The notes: generated from the sequence alone by a model not told the origin. Numbered from the stretch's first letter, positions 24,391 through 33,436 are shown. The stretch: DNA of 64,000 bases from Paracoccaceae bacterium (GCA_947476475.1 CANJQT010000006.1:1-64000); one strand, 5' to 3'. Numbers and translations are program-made.

Positions 24391-25916
24391 GCGTCCGCCC
24401 GCACAATCAACGACCGGCCGGTCATTTCCGGCGGAAGCGGCACGCCCATCAAATCCAGAACCGTCGGCGCCAGATCAGCCAGCTTGCCAGCGCGCAAGCG
24501 CGCACCTGACGGGCCACCCACCAACACCACCGGCACCGGGTTGGTGGTATGCGCTGTATGCGGCTGACCGGTGACCGGATCAATCATCACTTCTGCATTG
24601 CCGTGATCGGCGGTCACGATCATCACGCCCCCGGCCTGCGCCAGTGCCGCAAGCACCCGGCCCAGTCCCCGGTCCACCGCCTCGCAGGCCGCGATAGCGG
24701 CGGGCAGGCTGCCGGTATGGCCAACCATGTCGGGGTTGGCATAATTGACCACGATCAGATCATAGCCCCCGCCAATCGCTGCCACGAACTGGTCCGTCAC
24801 CTCGACCGAGGACATTTCCGGCTGCAGATCATAGGTCGCCACCTTGGGCGATTGCGCCATATAGCGATCCTCGCCCGGCTCTGGCACCTCTTTGCCGCCG
24901 TTCAAGAAGAAGGTGACATGCGGATATTTTTCCGTTTCGGCCAGTCGGAACTGGCGCAGTCCATGTGCCGCAACCCAGGCGCCCAGCGTATTGACCATCG
25001 CACGTTTTGGATAAGCCGCTGCCATGAAGGCATCGTGGGTTTTCGAATAGTCGACCATGCCCAAAAGGGCCGCCCAATGCGGGCGCTTGCCTCGCGCGAA
25101 CCCCGCGAACCCATCTTCGCCAACCGCCAGCAGGATCTCCCGCGCCCGGTCGGCACGGAAATTCAGGCAAAAGAAGCCGTCGCCATCCTTTGCCCCCGCG
25201 TATGCGGCCAGCACCGTGGGCGCGATGAACTCATCTGTCTCGCCGCGTGCCGCAGCCCCGGCAACCGCCGCCCGCGCATCATTGGCGTGTTGCCCTTCCG
25301 CCAGCACCATGCAGCGATAGGCGCGTTCGACCCGCTCCCAGCGGTTGTCGCGGTCCATCGCGTAATAGCGCCCTGATACCGTCACCACCCGCGCGCCTTC
25401 GGGCAGTCCGGCCATCAGCCGGTCAATGAACCCCGGCGCCGAACCGGGCGCCACATCGCGCCCGTCCGTCACCGCATGAAGCGCCACCGGCACGCCCATT
25501 TCGGTCAAGGCCCGAACGGCGGCCAGAACGTGGTCGATATGACCATGCACACCCCCGTCCGATATCAGCCCCATCAGATGCGCCGTCCCGCCTGTCCCCT
25601 TCAGCGTCTGGCCAAAGGCCATAACCGCCTCGTTGGAAAAGAAGCTTTTGTCCTCGATCGCCAGATCAATGGCGCCCAGATCCATCGCCACCACCCGGCC
25701 CGCGCCGATATTGGTGTGGCCCACCTCTGAATTGCCCATCTGCCCGCTGGGCAGGCCCACGTCCGGCCCGTGAGTAACCAGTTGCGCCGACGGACAGTTC
25801 GCGACGATCCGGTCCCAGTTCGGCGTATCTGCGAGGGCCACCGCATTGCCATGAGTCTCTGCACGCAGGCCCCAGCCATCCAGGATGCACAGAACGACAG
25901 GTTTCGGACGGCTCAT
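24387..25916 (-). CDS. gpmI: 2,3-bisphosphoglycerate-independent phosphoglycerate mutase
   Basis: GpmI interconverts 3- and 2-phosphoglycerate in glycolysis/gluconeogenesis using two Mn ions and a phosphoserine intermediate. The 509-residue protein shows the first metal site (VVLCILDGWGL), the catalytic Ser in QMGNSEVGHTNIGAG, FFCLNFRADRAREI, and the second metal site VNYANPDMVGHTG with TADHGNAE. ATG 25916 follows AAGGAG at 7 nt. It heads a run with envelope genes downstream, an arrangement seen in related genomes, and diverges from lldD. Confidence 0.96.
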   Translation of the reverse strand: MSRPKPVVLCILDGWGLRAETHGNAVALADTPNWDRIVANCPSAQLVTHGPDVGLPSGQMGNSEVGHTNIGAGRVVAMDLGAIDLAIEDKSFFSNEAVMAFGQTLKGTGGTAHLMGLISDGGVHGHIDHVLAAVRALTEMGVPVALHAVTDGRDVAPGSAPGFIDRLMAGLPEGARVVTVSGRYYAMDRDNRWERVERAYRCMVLAEGQHANDARAAVAGAAARGETDEFIAPTVLAAYAGAKDGDGFFCLNFRADRAREILLAVGEDGFAGFARGKRPHWAALLGMVDYSKTHDAFMAAAYPKRAMVNTLGAWVAAHGLRQFRLAETEKYPHVTFFLNGGKEVPEPGEDRYMAQSPKVATYDLQPEMSSVEVTDQFVAAIGGGYDLIVVNYANPDMVGHTGSLPAAIAACEAVDRGLGRVLAALAQAGGVMIVTADHGNAEVMIDPVTGQPHTAHTTNPVPVVLVGGPSGARLRAGKLADLAPTVLDLMGVPLPPEMTGRSLIVRADA

Positions 25917-26039
25917 CTGCGGCTCCTTCTCGGCGGTCGCGCCCCTTCTATGCCGGGATGATCCGGGCGGCAACGGTCGGCACTACCATCGTTGGCCCGT
26001 CTCTTGCCCCGGCGCGGCTTGTTGCACAAACTACCCCGT

Positions 26040-26062
26040 ATTGGTAAGGGCAGATTACCAAT
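26040..26062. promoter_or_regulatory. Candidate lldD operator (8-7-8 dyad)
   Basis: A perfect inverted repeat ATTGGTAA-GGGCAGA-TTACCAAT ends 24 nt before the lldD ATG, where a repressor would block transcription or initiation. Lactate-gene regulators of the GntR/FadR type bind TTGGT/ACCAA half-sites, though usually with shorter spacing. The nearest GntR gene in the window is at 31694. Confidence 0.55.
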
Positions 26063-26086
26063 TTCATCCAAATTCCCGAGGCGCCC

Positions 26087-27250
26087 ATGCCAGTCATCAC
26101 CTGCATCGAAGACCTGAAGCGCCTGCACCGCCGCCGTGCGCCCAAGATGTTCTTCGACTATTGTGAAAGCGGCAGCTACACGGAACAGACATTCCGCGAC
26201 AATTCCGCCGACTTTTCCGAAATCCGCCTGCGCCAGAAGGTGGCAGTCGACATGCTGGGCCGCAGCACCGAAAGCACCATGATCGGCGAAAAGGTCAGCA
26301 TGCCCGTGGCACTGGCCCCGGTCGGCATGGCTGGCATGCAGTCGGCAGACGGAGAGATCAAGGCCGCCCGCGCCGCCGAAGCCTTTGGCGTGCCTTTCAC
26401 CCTGTCCACCATGTCGATCTGTTCCATCGAAGATATTGCCGCCCACACGACGCGGCCCTTCTGGTTCCAGCTTTACGTAATGAAGGACGAAGATTTCGTA
26501 GCCGGCGCCATCGAACGGGCAAGGAAGGCCGGTTGTTCGGCGCTGGTGCTGACGCTTGATCTGCAAATCATCGGTCAACGTCACAAGGACCTGAAAAACG
26601 ACCTGACAGCCCCCCCGCGCCTGACGGTCAGGAACCTTCTCAATCTGGCTACCAAGCCCCGCTGGGTCGCGGGCATGGCCATGACCCGCCGCCATACCTT
26701 CCGCAATATTGTCGGGCACGCCAAGGGCGTGGGCGATCTGTCGTCGCTGATGAGCTGGACAAATGAACAGTTTGACCCAAAGCTTGACTGGGCCAAGATT
26801 GGCAAGATCCGCGATATGTGGGGCGGCAAGCTGATCCTGAAAGGCATCCTCGACGAGGAAGACGCCCGCCACGCCGCCGATTTCGGGGCCGATGCGATAT
26901 TGGTATCGAACCACGGCGGGCGGCAGTTGGACGGGGCGCTTTCGTCGATCCGCATGCTGCCCTCCATCGTGAAGGCGGTCGGTGACAGGACAGAAGTATT
27001 CCTCGACAGCGGCATCCGGTCGGGCCAGGACGTCATGAAGGCGCTGGCGCTGGGGGCCAAGGGCACTTTCATCGGACGGTCCTATATATATGGACTCGGC
27101 GCCATGGGCCAGGCCGGGGTGACAAAGGCGCTGGAGATCCTCCAGAAAGAACTCGACATCACCATGGCACTTTGCGGCGAAAAGACCGTGGCCGGACTTG
27201 GCCGCCATGACCTTTTGATCCCCGAAGGCTTCTTCAGCCGCTACAGTTGA
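26087..27250 (+). CDS. lldD: FMN-dependent alpha-hydroxy-acid dehydrogenase, L-lactate dehydrogenase type
   Basis: LldD oxidises L-lactate to pyruvate and passes electrons to the quinone pool. The 387-residue protein has the family N-terminus CIEDLKRLHRRRAPKMFFDY, the FMN residues MPVALAPVGMAGMQ and PFWFQLYV, and the active-site signature SNHGGRQLDGALSS with the catalytic His. FLDSGIRSGQDVMKALALGA and FIGRSYIYGLGA bind the cofactor phosphate. Glycolate or mandelate oxidase specificity cannot be excluded. Its 3' end overlaps the convergent MFS gene by 10 nt. A dyad just upstream suggests substrate-responsive repression. Confidence 0.9.
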   Translation: MPVITCIEDLKRLHRRRAPKMFFDYCESGSYTEQTFRDNSADFSEIRLRQKVAVDMLGRSTESTMIGEKVSMPVALAPVGMAGMQSADGEIKAARAAEAFGVPFTLSTMSICSIEDIAAHTTRPFWFQLYVMKDEDFVAGAIERARKAGCSALVLTLDLQIIGQRHKDLKNDLTAPPRLTVRNLLNLATKPRWVAGMAMTRRHTFRNIVGHAKGVGDLSSLMSWTNEQFDPKLDWAKIGKIRDMWGGKLILKGILDEEDARHAADFGADAILVSNHGGRQLDGALSSIRMLPSIVKAVGDRTEVFLDSGIRSGQDVMKALALGAKGTFIGRSYIYGLGAMGQAGVTKALEILQKELDITMALCGEKTVAGLGRHDLLIPEGFFSRYS

Positions 27251-28392
27251 GGGGCGCGGCGGCGCACATAAAGGACGCATGGCAGGATCAGCGCCATCAT
27301 CAGCGCCAGCCACAGGAAGGATTGACGCAGGCTGAACCATTCCGACACCTGCCCCATGACCGCCGGTCCCAAAAAGAATCCGGTGAATCCCACCATCCAG
27401 GCGCGGCTGATCGCATATCCCCGCTGATCCGGGCGGACGAGCTTGCCAAGGATCGAATTGGCTGACGGCACGGTAACGGCGACGCCAAGACCGATAAGGC
27501 CGATGCCGATGATGGCAATCGTCACGTTCGGTGCCGCCGCCGTCACCACCGCCCCAATGACGCCAAGCGCCGCCGACCAGAAGATCAGCCCCGTCTCGCC
27601 CAGCTTTTGCGCCGCAAACTGCCCCGACAGTCGCCCGATGCCCATGGTCAGCCCCAACATCATCGGCCCGAACCCACCGTCCCCCGCCGGACGGCCAAGC
27701 GTGCGTTCGATATGCAGCGCCGACCAGTTGTCAGTTGCGTTTTCGCAGACGAAGGCAACAAACAGGATCGCCGCGACCGGCGCAATGACACCCCAGATGC
27801 CCGCGTGATCGGCGCCGTCCGGCGTTTCGGGTGCCCGGTGCCAGCCATCACCTTCAAGTGTTGTGGCCGCAAGCAGCGCCAGCGTACCCGCGACCCAGGG
27901 GAACATATCCTCTGGCCCCCAACCCACCTTGCGCAGCAGACTCGCGGCAAGAGCGGCCGCCGCGAAGGCAAATGAAAAGGTCGCGTGGTTCAGGTTCATC
28001 AGATGCAGGCCGTGGCGTTCCTCCAGATCGCTGATCCGGATGTTCGCGCCTATATCAAGCAGGGCAACCGTAGCCCCCATGCCCAGCAGCGCCGCCGCCA
28101 GTGCGCCGACCGACCCCGCCAGGACCGGAAACCCCGCGCTGAGGCACAAAAGCAGACCGCTGACAGGCAGCATGCGCCGCTCCAGCGTCTGCCCGAGCCT
28201 TGGCCCAAGCCACATCGCAAAGATGCTGCCCGCCGCCGACATCATCAGCGCCAGACCAAGGTCGGCGTCGCTGGCACCTGCGCGCAGCTTGAAATCAGGA
28301 ATGTAGACCGAAAAGGCGCCCCAGAAGACGCCAACCGCAGCAAGCCCGGCCATCGGCGCGCGCGAAAGTCTGGCTGCGTGGATGATCGACAT
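27241..28392 (-). CDS. MFS transporter (YbjJ-like), paralogue 1
   Basis: The 383-residue product has about 12 hydrophobic segments in two MFS halves, starting MSIIHAARLSRAPMAGLAAV. It shares with the adjacent paralogue the stretch HLMNLNHATFSFAFA and the loop ENATDNWSALHIERTL, so the pair arose by tandem duplication. Substrate is unknown. ATG 28392 is preferred because its N-terminus aligns with that of the paralogue and AAGGA sits 6 nt upstream; ATG 28398 is the alternative. The gene starts 14 nt after the paralogue's stop. Confidence 0.85.
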   Translation of the reverse strand: MSIIHAARLSRAPMAGLAAVGVFWGAFSVYIPDFKLRAGASDADLGLALMMSAAGSIFAMWLGPRLGQTLERRMLPVSGLLLCLSAGFPVLAGSVGALAAALLGMGATVALLDIGANIRISDLEERHGLHLMNLNHATFSFAFAAAALAASLLRKVGWGPEDMFPWVAGTLALLAATTLEGDGWHRAPETPDGADHAGIWGVIAPVAAILFVAFVCENATDNWSALHIERTLGRPAGDGGFGPMMLGLTMGIGRLSGQFAAQKLGETGLIFWSAALGVIGAVVTAAAPNVTIAIIGIGLIGLGVAVTVPSANSILGKLVRPDQRGYAISRAWMVGFTGFFLGPAVMGQVSEWFSLRQSFLWLALMMALILPCVLYVRRRAPQL

Positions 28393-28406
28393 TGGCATTC
28401 CTTCCT

Positions 28407-29594
28407 TCAGGCACAGTCCGGCACGGGTTCGTGTGATGTAAAATCCTCGCCTCTCTGGCCGGCCGCCACAAGCCGCGGAAACAACGCCAGCGTCAGCAAG
28501 ATGACCCCCGCCATCGCCAGAAGCGCTACCCGCAGGCCCAAAAATTCCGACAAGAAACCCAAGGCTGGCGGGCCAAAGAAATAGCCCGCATAACCCAGCG
28601 CCGTCGCCCGCGCGATCGCCTGTGCCCGGATCGCAGGGTTCGACAGCCGCCCCACCATGGCAAATGCCGTTGGTGCAATGACAGAAACGCCCAGTCCCGC
28701 GACCACCAGCCCGGCATAGGCCACCATGGGCGTGGGTGCCAAGGCCACCACCGCCATGCCCGCCGCCGCGATGATCGTACCCCAGCGCATCAGCATCGCC
28801 TCGTTCAGCCGCGCAACAACAATCTGGCCCGCCGTCCGCCCGACGCCCATGGTCAGCGCCAGAACCGCCGGGCCGAAACTTCCCGCTCCGTGTGGGGCAT
28901 GCAACGTCCGTTCGATATGAAGCGCCGACCAGGCTTCGACGGCGTTCTCGCTCATGAAGGCAATCATGACGATCAACCCGGCCCAAAGCGGCACACGCCC
29001 CATGCGTGCCCGTCTCCCACCTTCGCGCGCAAAGCCGTTCACCCCATGCCCCCCCTCAAGGGTCAGGAACGCCATACAGACCACGCCCAGTGCCAGAACC
29101 GTCAGGATCGGCCCAGGCCCCCATCCCGCGCTTCGCGCCACACCGGTCAGCACCGCCGCCCCTGCATAGCCAAAGGAATAGGCCGCATGGTTGAGGTTCA
29201 TCAGATGCATGCCCCGGTCCACCTCCAGGGTGCTGACGCGGGCGTTCATTGTCACGTCGAGAAAAGCGTTGGTGACCCCCACGCCAACCATCGCGAGTGC
29301 GAACATCAATGGTGTAGCCATCCAGCCAGGCAACAAGAAGGCCAGTCCGAAAGCCATCAGCGACAGCGGCATCACGTGATGCCCGATCTTCGGCGCGACC
29401 TTTGGCGCAATCAGCATGGTGCTGACGGCCGCCACCGGCGCTGCCAGGATCAGTGATCCAAACTCGACATCGCTTGCCCCCAGAACCGCCATGATGTCCG
29501 GGATCAGCGACATGTAGCCGCCCCAAAGCACCCCCATCCCTGCAAAGGCAACAAGCGTGGCCCGCGCAACCCGGATCTGATGCAGAATGGACAT
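28407..29594 (-). CDS. MFS transporter (YbjJ-like), paralogue 2
   Basis: The 395-residue protein has about 12 membrane segments and opens MSILHQIRVARATLVAFAGM. Landmarks shared with its neighbour are HLMNLNHAAYSFGYA and ENAVEAWSALHIERTL. It is upstream of paralogue 1 and diverges from rplY, so it should carry the promoter for both. Members of this MFS subgroup are uncharacterised in general; sugar or drug transport annotations would be guesses. The two proteins could work separately or as a heteromeric pair. Confidence 0.85.
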   Translation of the reverse strand: MSILHQIRVARATLVAFAGMGVLWGGYMSLIPDIMAVLGASDVEFGSLILAAPVAAVSTMLIAPKVAPKIGHHVMPLSLMAFGLAFLLPGWMATPLMFALAMVGVGVTNAFLDVTMNARVSTLEVDRGMHLMNLNHAAYSFGYAGAAVLTGVARSAGWGPGPILTVLALGVVCMAFLTLEGGHGVNGFAREGGRRARMGRVPLWAGLIVMIAFMSENAVEAWSALHIERTLHAPHGAGSFGPAVLALTMGVGRTAGQIVVARLNEAMLMRWGTIIAAAGMAVVALAPTPMVAYAGLVVAGLGVSVIAPTAFAMVGRLSNPAIRAQAIARATALGYAGYFFGPPALGFLSEFLGLRVALLAMAGVILLTLALFPRLVAAGQRGEDFTSHEPVPDCA

Positions 29595-29768
29595 GGCGGA
29601 TACCTTTCGGGAAGCGGACCCTCTCCTACCCGGTTCCGCCCCGCCCGCGCTTTCCCGCTGCCGACACCGTGCGCCGTTTTCCGCTTCCCTTCACGGCGAT
29701 TCCCGTCTATAGGCCCCACCTCGGGCATGCACCCTTGGAGGATGCCCTTAACTTAATGGAGAATACCC

Positions 29769-30374
29769 ATGGCTGGTCAGATCCCCGATCTTATCGCCAC
29801 GGTACGGACGGGGACAGGCAAGGGGGCCGCCCGTCAAGCCCGTCGTGACGGCAACGTACCTGGCATCGTTTATGGCGACGGCAAAGAGCCCGTCGCTCTG
29901 AACCTGAACTACTACTACCTGTTGAAGCACCTGAAGGCCGGTCGCTTCCTGCAGACGCTTTTCAACCTCAAGGTTGACGGCCACGAAGACGTGCATGTGA
30001 TCTGCCGCGGCGTCCAGCGCGATGTCGTGAAAGACTTGGCGACCCATGTCGACTTCATGCGTATCCACGATGAAAGCCGCATCAACCTGTTCATCCATGT
30101 TACTTTCGAAAACCACGACAAGGCCCCCGGCCTGAAGCGTGGCGGCGCCCTGACCATCGTGCGCCCGGAAGTCGAACTGGAAGTTCTGGCAGGCGACATT
30201 CCGGACCACGTTACCGTGGACCTGACCGGCAAAGACATTGGCGATGTGATCCACATCAACGATATCACCTTGCCGAACGGCGCCAAGCCGACCATCTCGC
30301 GCAATTTCGTCATCGCCAACATCGCAGCGCCCTCGGGCCTGATGGCGGCTGCGGAAGAAGCTGCCGAAGCCTGA
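29769..30374 (+). CDS. rplY: 50S ribosomal protein L25/general stress protein Ctc
   Basis: This 201-residue long-form L25 (CTC type) binds 5S rRNA with its N-terminal beta-barrel ([22 protein letters not shown]) and has the C-terminal TL5-like domain (about 95-190) followed by an Ala/Glu tail. A GGAG site lies 7 nt ahead of ATG 29769, and a rho-independent terminator follows the stop. It precedes pth, the conserved rplY-pth order in proteobacteria, but the terminator indicates at least partial uncoupling. Confidence 0.96.
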   Translation: MAGQIPDLIATVRTGTGKGAARQARRDGNVPGIVYGDGKEPVALNLNYYYLLKHLKAGRFLQTLFNLKVDGHEDVHVICRGVQRDVVKDLATHVDFMRIHDESRINLFIHVTFENHDKAPGLKRGGALTIVRPEVELEVLAGDIPDHVTVDLTGKDIGDVIHINDITLPNGAKPTISRNFVIANIAAPSGLMAAAEEAAEA

Positions 30375-30398
30375 TCGGGCTTCGATGCAAACGATCTG

Positions 30399-30428
30399 AA
30401 CGCGGGGTCCTTTGGCCCCGCGTTTTTC
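30399..30428 (+). terminator. Rho-independent terminator after rplY
   Basis: AACGCGGGG (30399-30407) pairs with CCCCGCGTT (30416-30424), followed by a T-run (TTTTTCTTT). Confidence 0.9.
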
Positions 30429-30540
30429 TTTACCCGCGTGTCTCTCCGCCGCAGCGCAAGCGCCCCGCAAAGCCCGACGCCCGCGTTGCATCCGCCCCCC
30501 GCATTCCTTACCTTGGCCCCAGCAGCAGGAGAGTGGCGGC

Positions 30541-31272
30541 ATGCGCCTTTTCGTCGGCCTCGGAAACCCCGGGGCGAAATATGCGGGAAACCGCCACAAT
30601 ATCGGCTTCATGGCGATAGACCGGATCGCCGCCGATCATGGCTTCCCGCCGTTTCGCGCGAAATTCCACGGCCAGGTCAGCGAAGGCCGTCTGGGAAGCG
30701 AACGGGTGATCCTGCTGAAACCCGAAACCTTCATGAACCTGTCTGGCCAGTCGGTCCGCGCGGCAATGGATTTCTACAAGGCCGAACCGGCCGATCTGGT
30801 GGTCTTCCATGACGAGCTGGATCTTGCCCCTGGCAAATGCCGCACCAAGACCGGGGGCGGCCATGCCGGTCATAACGGCCTGCGCTCGATCCACGCCCAT
30901 ATCGGCGAAGCCTATGGCCGCGTTCGGCTTGGCATCGGCCACCCAGGCCACAAGGACCGGGTAGCGGATTATGTGCTGAACGACTTCGCCAAAGCCGATC
31001 AGGATTGGCTCGAGGATCTTCTGCGCGGCATTTCCGAAGGTGCGGCCGCCCTTGCAGCTGGCGAAGAGGCGAAGTTCATGAATGCCGTGGCCTTGCGCAT
31101 CGCCCCTTCACGGCCCTCAAGCGGAAAGGCAGACCTGCCGCCCCCACCGAAGGGGCAAGCACGCCCCGCAGGCCCGGCGACGCAGCCCCAGCCACAAAAC
31201 CTGCCAGGGACACCGCCGCAGCCAGAACCCGCCAACCTCCTTCAACGCCTTGCCGAAAGGTTCCGCAAATGA
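30541..31272 (+). CDS. pth: Peptidyl-tRNA hydrolase
   Basis: Pth recycles peptidyl-tRNAs that drop off the ribosome. The 244 residues begin MRLFVGLGNPGAKYAGNRHN with the catalytic His and contain LKPETFMNLSGQSV, VFHDELDLAPGK with the catalytic Asp, and GGGHAGHNGLRSI. The core ends near residue 185. A Pro/Gln-rich tail of about 55 residues (185-240) is an extension beyond the E. coli length of 194, as often found in this lineage. ATG 30541 is the family start. The stop overlaps the DUF2237 gene (ATGA). Confidence 0.96.
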   Translation: MRLFVGLGNPGAKYAGNRHNIGFMAIDRIAADHGFPPFRAKFHGQVSEGRLGSERVILLKPETFMNLSGQSVRAAMDFYKAEPADLVVFHDELDLAPGKCRTKTGGGHAGHNGLRSIHAHIGEAYGRVRLGIGHPGHKDRVADYVLNDFAKADQDWLEDLLRGISEGAAALAAGEEAKFMNAVALRIAPSRPSSGKADLPPPPKGQARPAGPATQPQPQNLPGTPPQPEPANLLQRLAERFRK

Positions 31273-31637
31273 AGCCCCTGCCCCCCGTCAACGTTCTTGG
31301 CGGCCCGCTTGAACCCTGTTCGACCGCACCAATGACCGGTTTCTTCCGCGATGGTCATTGCAATACCTGCGCCGAAGATCAGGGCAGCCACACGGTCTGC
31401 ATCACGGCCACCGCCGAATTCCTGGCCTTCTCCAAATATCTGGGCAATGACCTGTCAACGCCCCGCCCAGAATTCCGCTTTCCCGGCCTAAGGCCCGGCG
31501 ACAGCTGGTGCCTGTGCGCCAGCCGGTTCCTGCAGGCGCACGAGGAGGGCTGCGCGCCCAACGTGCGCCTTGCAGCGACCCATGCCCGCGCGCTGGAAAT
31601 CGTTTCGCTGGATTTGCTGCAAGGTTACGCCACCTGA
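31269..31637 (+). CDS. DUF2237 family protein
   Basis: The 122-residue soluble protein has the cysteine- and glycine-rich layout of DUF2237: NVLGGPLEPCSTAPMTGFFR, DGHCNTCAEDQGSHTVC, then FLAFSKYLGNDLSTPRPEF and PGDSWCLCASRF, followed by the helix ending RALEIVSLDLLQGYA. The paired cysteines suggest metal binding, but function is unknown. Overlap of its ATG with the pth stop implies co-translation. Confidence 0.88.
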   Translation: MKPLPPVNVLGGPLEPCSTAPMTGFFRDGHCNTCAEDQGSHTVCITATAEFLAFSKYLGNDLSTPRPEFRFPGLRPGDSWCLCASRFLQAHEEGCAPNVRLAATHARALEIVSLDLLQGYAT

Positions 31638-31645
31638 GCGTTTCC

Positions 31646-31664
31646 ATGCAATTGTGCCTTGCAT
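31646..31664. promoter_or_regulatory. Candidate operator upstream of the GntR gene
   Basis: An inverted repeat ATGCAA-TTGTGCC-TTGCAT lies 29 nt before the start of the GntR-family gene. Position and dyad symmetry suit autoregulation, which is common for FCD-type regulators. The short arms leave chance as an alternative. Confidence 0.4.
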
Positions 31665-31693
31665 CGCGGCGGCAAAGTTTTTATCTATAAAAT

Positions 31694-32311
31694 ATGCCAA
31701 CCGATAAGACTGCCCCAGCCAGCCCGATCCCAGACCGGATCGCCGCCGCCCTGACCGAAGAAATCGTGCGCGGCGAACGCCAGCCCGGCGAAAAGCTGGC
31801 GCAAGACCATATCGCCCAGAGTTTCCAGGCCAGCCACGTCCCGGTACGCGAGGCGCTGTTGCGTCTTGTCGCGCGCGGCCTTGCCACCAACGAACCCCGC
31901 CGCGGGGTCCGCGTTGCCCCCTTCACTGCCGCCGGCACCCGCGAAGTGGTGGATATGCGCATTGCCCTTGAACCTCTGGCGCTGCGCCGCGCGGCCCTCC
32001 ACATGACCGCCGCAGATCTGTCGCTGGCAGAGGCTGCGCAACAGGCCTGCGACGCGGCCACCGACGCCTTCGACTGGGAAAAGCAGAATCGCGCCTTCCA
32101 TCTGGCGATCCTGCGCCCCTGCCGGATGCCCCGGCTTCTGGCCGAAATCGAAACCCTCCAACTGCTGAACGCACGCCATTTCCACGCCTCATGGCGGTCG
32201 TCATGGGAGGCGCGAACCGATCAGGACCATCGTGCAATCATGGGGGCCTTGCGCCGCAAGGATGTGGAAGGGGCAGCGGAAGTTCTGCGCCGCCATCTTG
32301 ACCGGAACTAG
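31694..32311 (+). CDS. GntR family transcriptional regulator (FCD-type)
   Basis: The 205-residue protein has an N-terminal winged helix (IAAALTEEIVRGERQPGEKL, HVPVREALLRLVARGLA) and a helical FCD ligand-binding domain (about 75-200; metal-type His/Asp positions such as FHLAILRPCRMP and DHRAIM). FCD regulators sense small carboxylates. No Shine-Dalgarno is visible before ATG 31694; the preceding TTTTTATCTATAAAAT could be a -10 region, so a leaderless mRNA is possible. It is convergent with the LuxR-type gene, stops overlapping by 4 nt. Target genes are not evident nearby. Confidence 0.87.
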   Translation: MPTDKTAPASPIPDRIAAALTEEIVRGERQPGEKLAQDHIAQSFQASHVPVREALLRLVARGLATNEPRRGVRVAPFTAAGTREVVDMRIALEPLALRRAALHMTAADLSLAEAAQQACDAATDAFDWEKQNRAFHLAILRPCRMPRLLAEIETLQLLNARHFHASWRSSWEARTDQDHRAIMGALRRKDVEGAAEVLRRHLDRN

Positions 32312-32859
32312 CCGACTTTGGCCAGCGGCACGGCCTTGGCGGCCACGCCCGGCGTTTGCACTGCGGGGCTGGTGCCGGGGCTTTCTTCCATCAGGTCTTC
32401 AATGAAAAGGCTCAGCAGTTGTGGCCGCCCGGAAACTCCGGCCTTGCGATAAATTGCATTGGTCTGCGCCTTGACGGTTCCTTCCGCAGTCTTTCGCAAG
32501 GTAGCAATTTCTTGCGTGCTCATGCCCTTGATCGCAAACAAAGCCACGTCACGCTCCGAGGTCGTCAGCCCCCATTCGGCAAACCGTTCCTCCAGCAGTT
32601 CGTTGAAAACACCCGAGGCGCGGCGCAACTTCTCGACCGCGCGGTGGCGCTCGCGCGCCATCCGTTGCAGTGCAACCGCACCCAGAACCAGCCCAAGGAT
32701 CAAGCCCAGCGCCGCGCCGATTTCCAGATATTCCCGGGTTCGCCAGGCAATGGGCCGTACATATATGCCCAGCACCGAAAACAGGATGTCGGAAACGAAA
32801 AACAGTGCGCACAGCGCTTGCACCGTCAGTATGGCAAGGATAATCAGGTTGCCCTTCAA
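32308..32859 (-). CDS. Membrane-anchored LuxR-type HTH protein
   Basis: The 183-residue protein has two membrane helices (about 4-30 and 45-66, LEIGAALGLILGLVLGAVAL), a short coiled-coil linker (67-95), and a LuxR/GerE DNA-binding domain at about 96-158 (LTTSERDVALFAIKGMSTQE, TAEGTVKAQTNAIYRKAGV). It has no receiver, autoinducer or PAS domain, so any signal must come through the membrane segment. The only family-like start is TTG 32859, with AAGGAG 10 nt upstream. It lies 38 nt behind two exported PepSY-like genes and is probably transcribed with them. Confidence 0.8.
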   Translation of the reverse strand: MKGNLIILAILTVQALCALFFVSDILFSVLGIYVRPIAWRTREYLEIGAALGLILGLVLGAVALQRMARERHRAVEKLRRASGVFNELLEERFAEWGLTTSERDVALFAIKGMSTQEIATLRKTAEGTVKAQTNAIYRKAGVSGRPQLLSLFIEDLMEESPGTSPAVQTPGVAAKAVPLAKVG

Positions 32860-32897
32860 AGACTCGTTACTCCTTGCCCGACACTAATCCTGACAGA

Positions 32898-33362
32898 TCA
32901 ATCATCGTCAGAGCTGCCGCTCGACCCACCACTGCCCGATCCGCTATTGTCGTCATCGTCATCGTCATCGTCGTCATCGTCATCGCTGGACCCGCTGCTG
33001 CCACTGCCGAAACTGCCAGAACCAGAACTGCCACCCGAGGTTCCGGAAGAACCGGAGGTTCCGGAAACAGGACCACTTAAGCCGACATTCGCCTCGATGT
33101 CATCGCTCAGCATCAAAGGTGCCCAATAGTCGCGCAGGATTTCGCCGGTGCGCGGGTCGATCACGATCTCGCGCTGCAGCGTGGCGCTACGTGCCTCGAT
33201 CTGGGTGCGGCCCAAAAGTGTTCGCGACACCTCGATATCGACATAGCCCTGAGTGCGCAGTTCGGCCATGATCGCTTCCACGACCGTTCCGCCCCAGGCA
33301 AGCCCAGCCTGCGCCGCCAGCGCCGTCGCCAGAATTGCCCCGCGAATAAAACTCCGCTTCAT
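32898..33362 (-). CDS. Exported PepSY-like protein with Ser/Gly and poly-Asp tail
   Basis: The 154-residue precursor has a signal peptide (MKRSFIRGAILATALAAQAG, cleavage near AWG). A PepSY-like unit follows at 25-95: an AIMAELRTQGYVDIEVSRTL helix-strand, then LQREIVIDPRTGEILRDYW, the DxxTGEIL turn typical of the fold. Residues 97-154 are low-complexity Gly/Ser with a run of 12 consecutive Asp and a final SSDDD. Poly-Asp tails can bind calcium or other divalent cations. It sits between a second PepSY-like gene and the membrane LuxR gene, all same strand. Confidence 0.8.
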   Translation of the reverse strand: MKRSFIRGAILATALAAQAGLAWGGTVVEAIMAELRTQGYVDIEVSRTLLGRTQIEARSATLQREIVIDPRTGEILRDYWAPLMLSDDIEANVGLSGPVSGTSGSSGTSGGSSGSGSFGSGSSGSSDDDDDDDDDDDDNSGSGSGGSSGSSDDD

Positions 33363-33436
33363 ACCCTATCCCATCCCGTCGGCACCCCGCCGCCAACTGT
33401 ATGCCGGCGGCAGAGGCCTTTCAATTCAACGACAGA

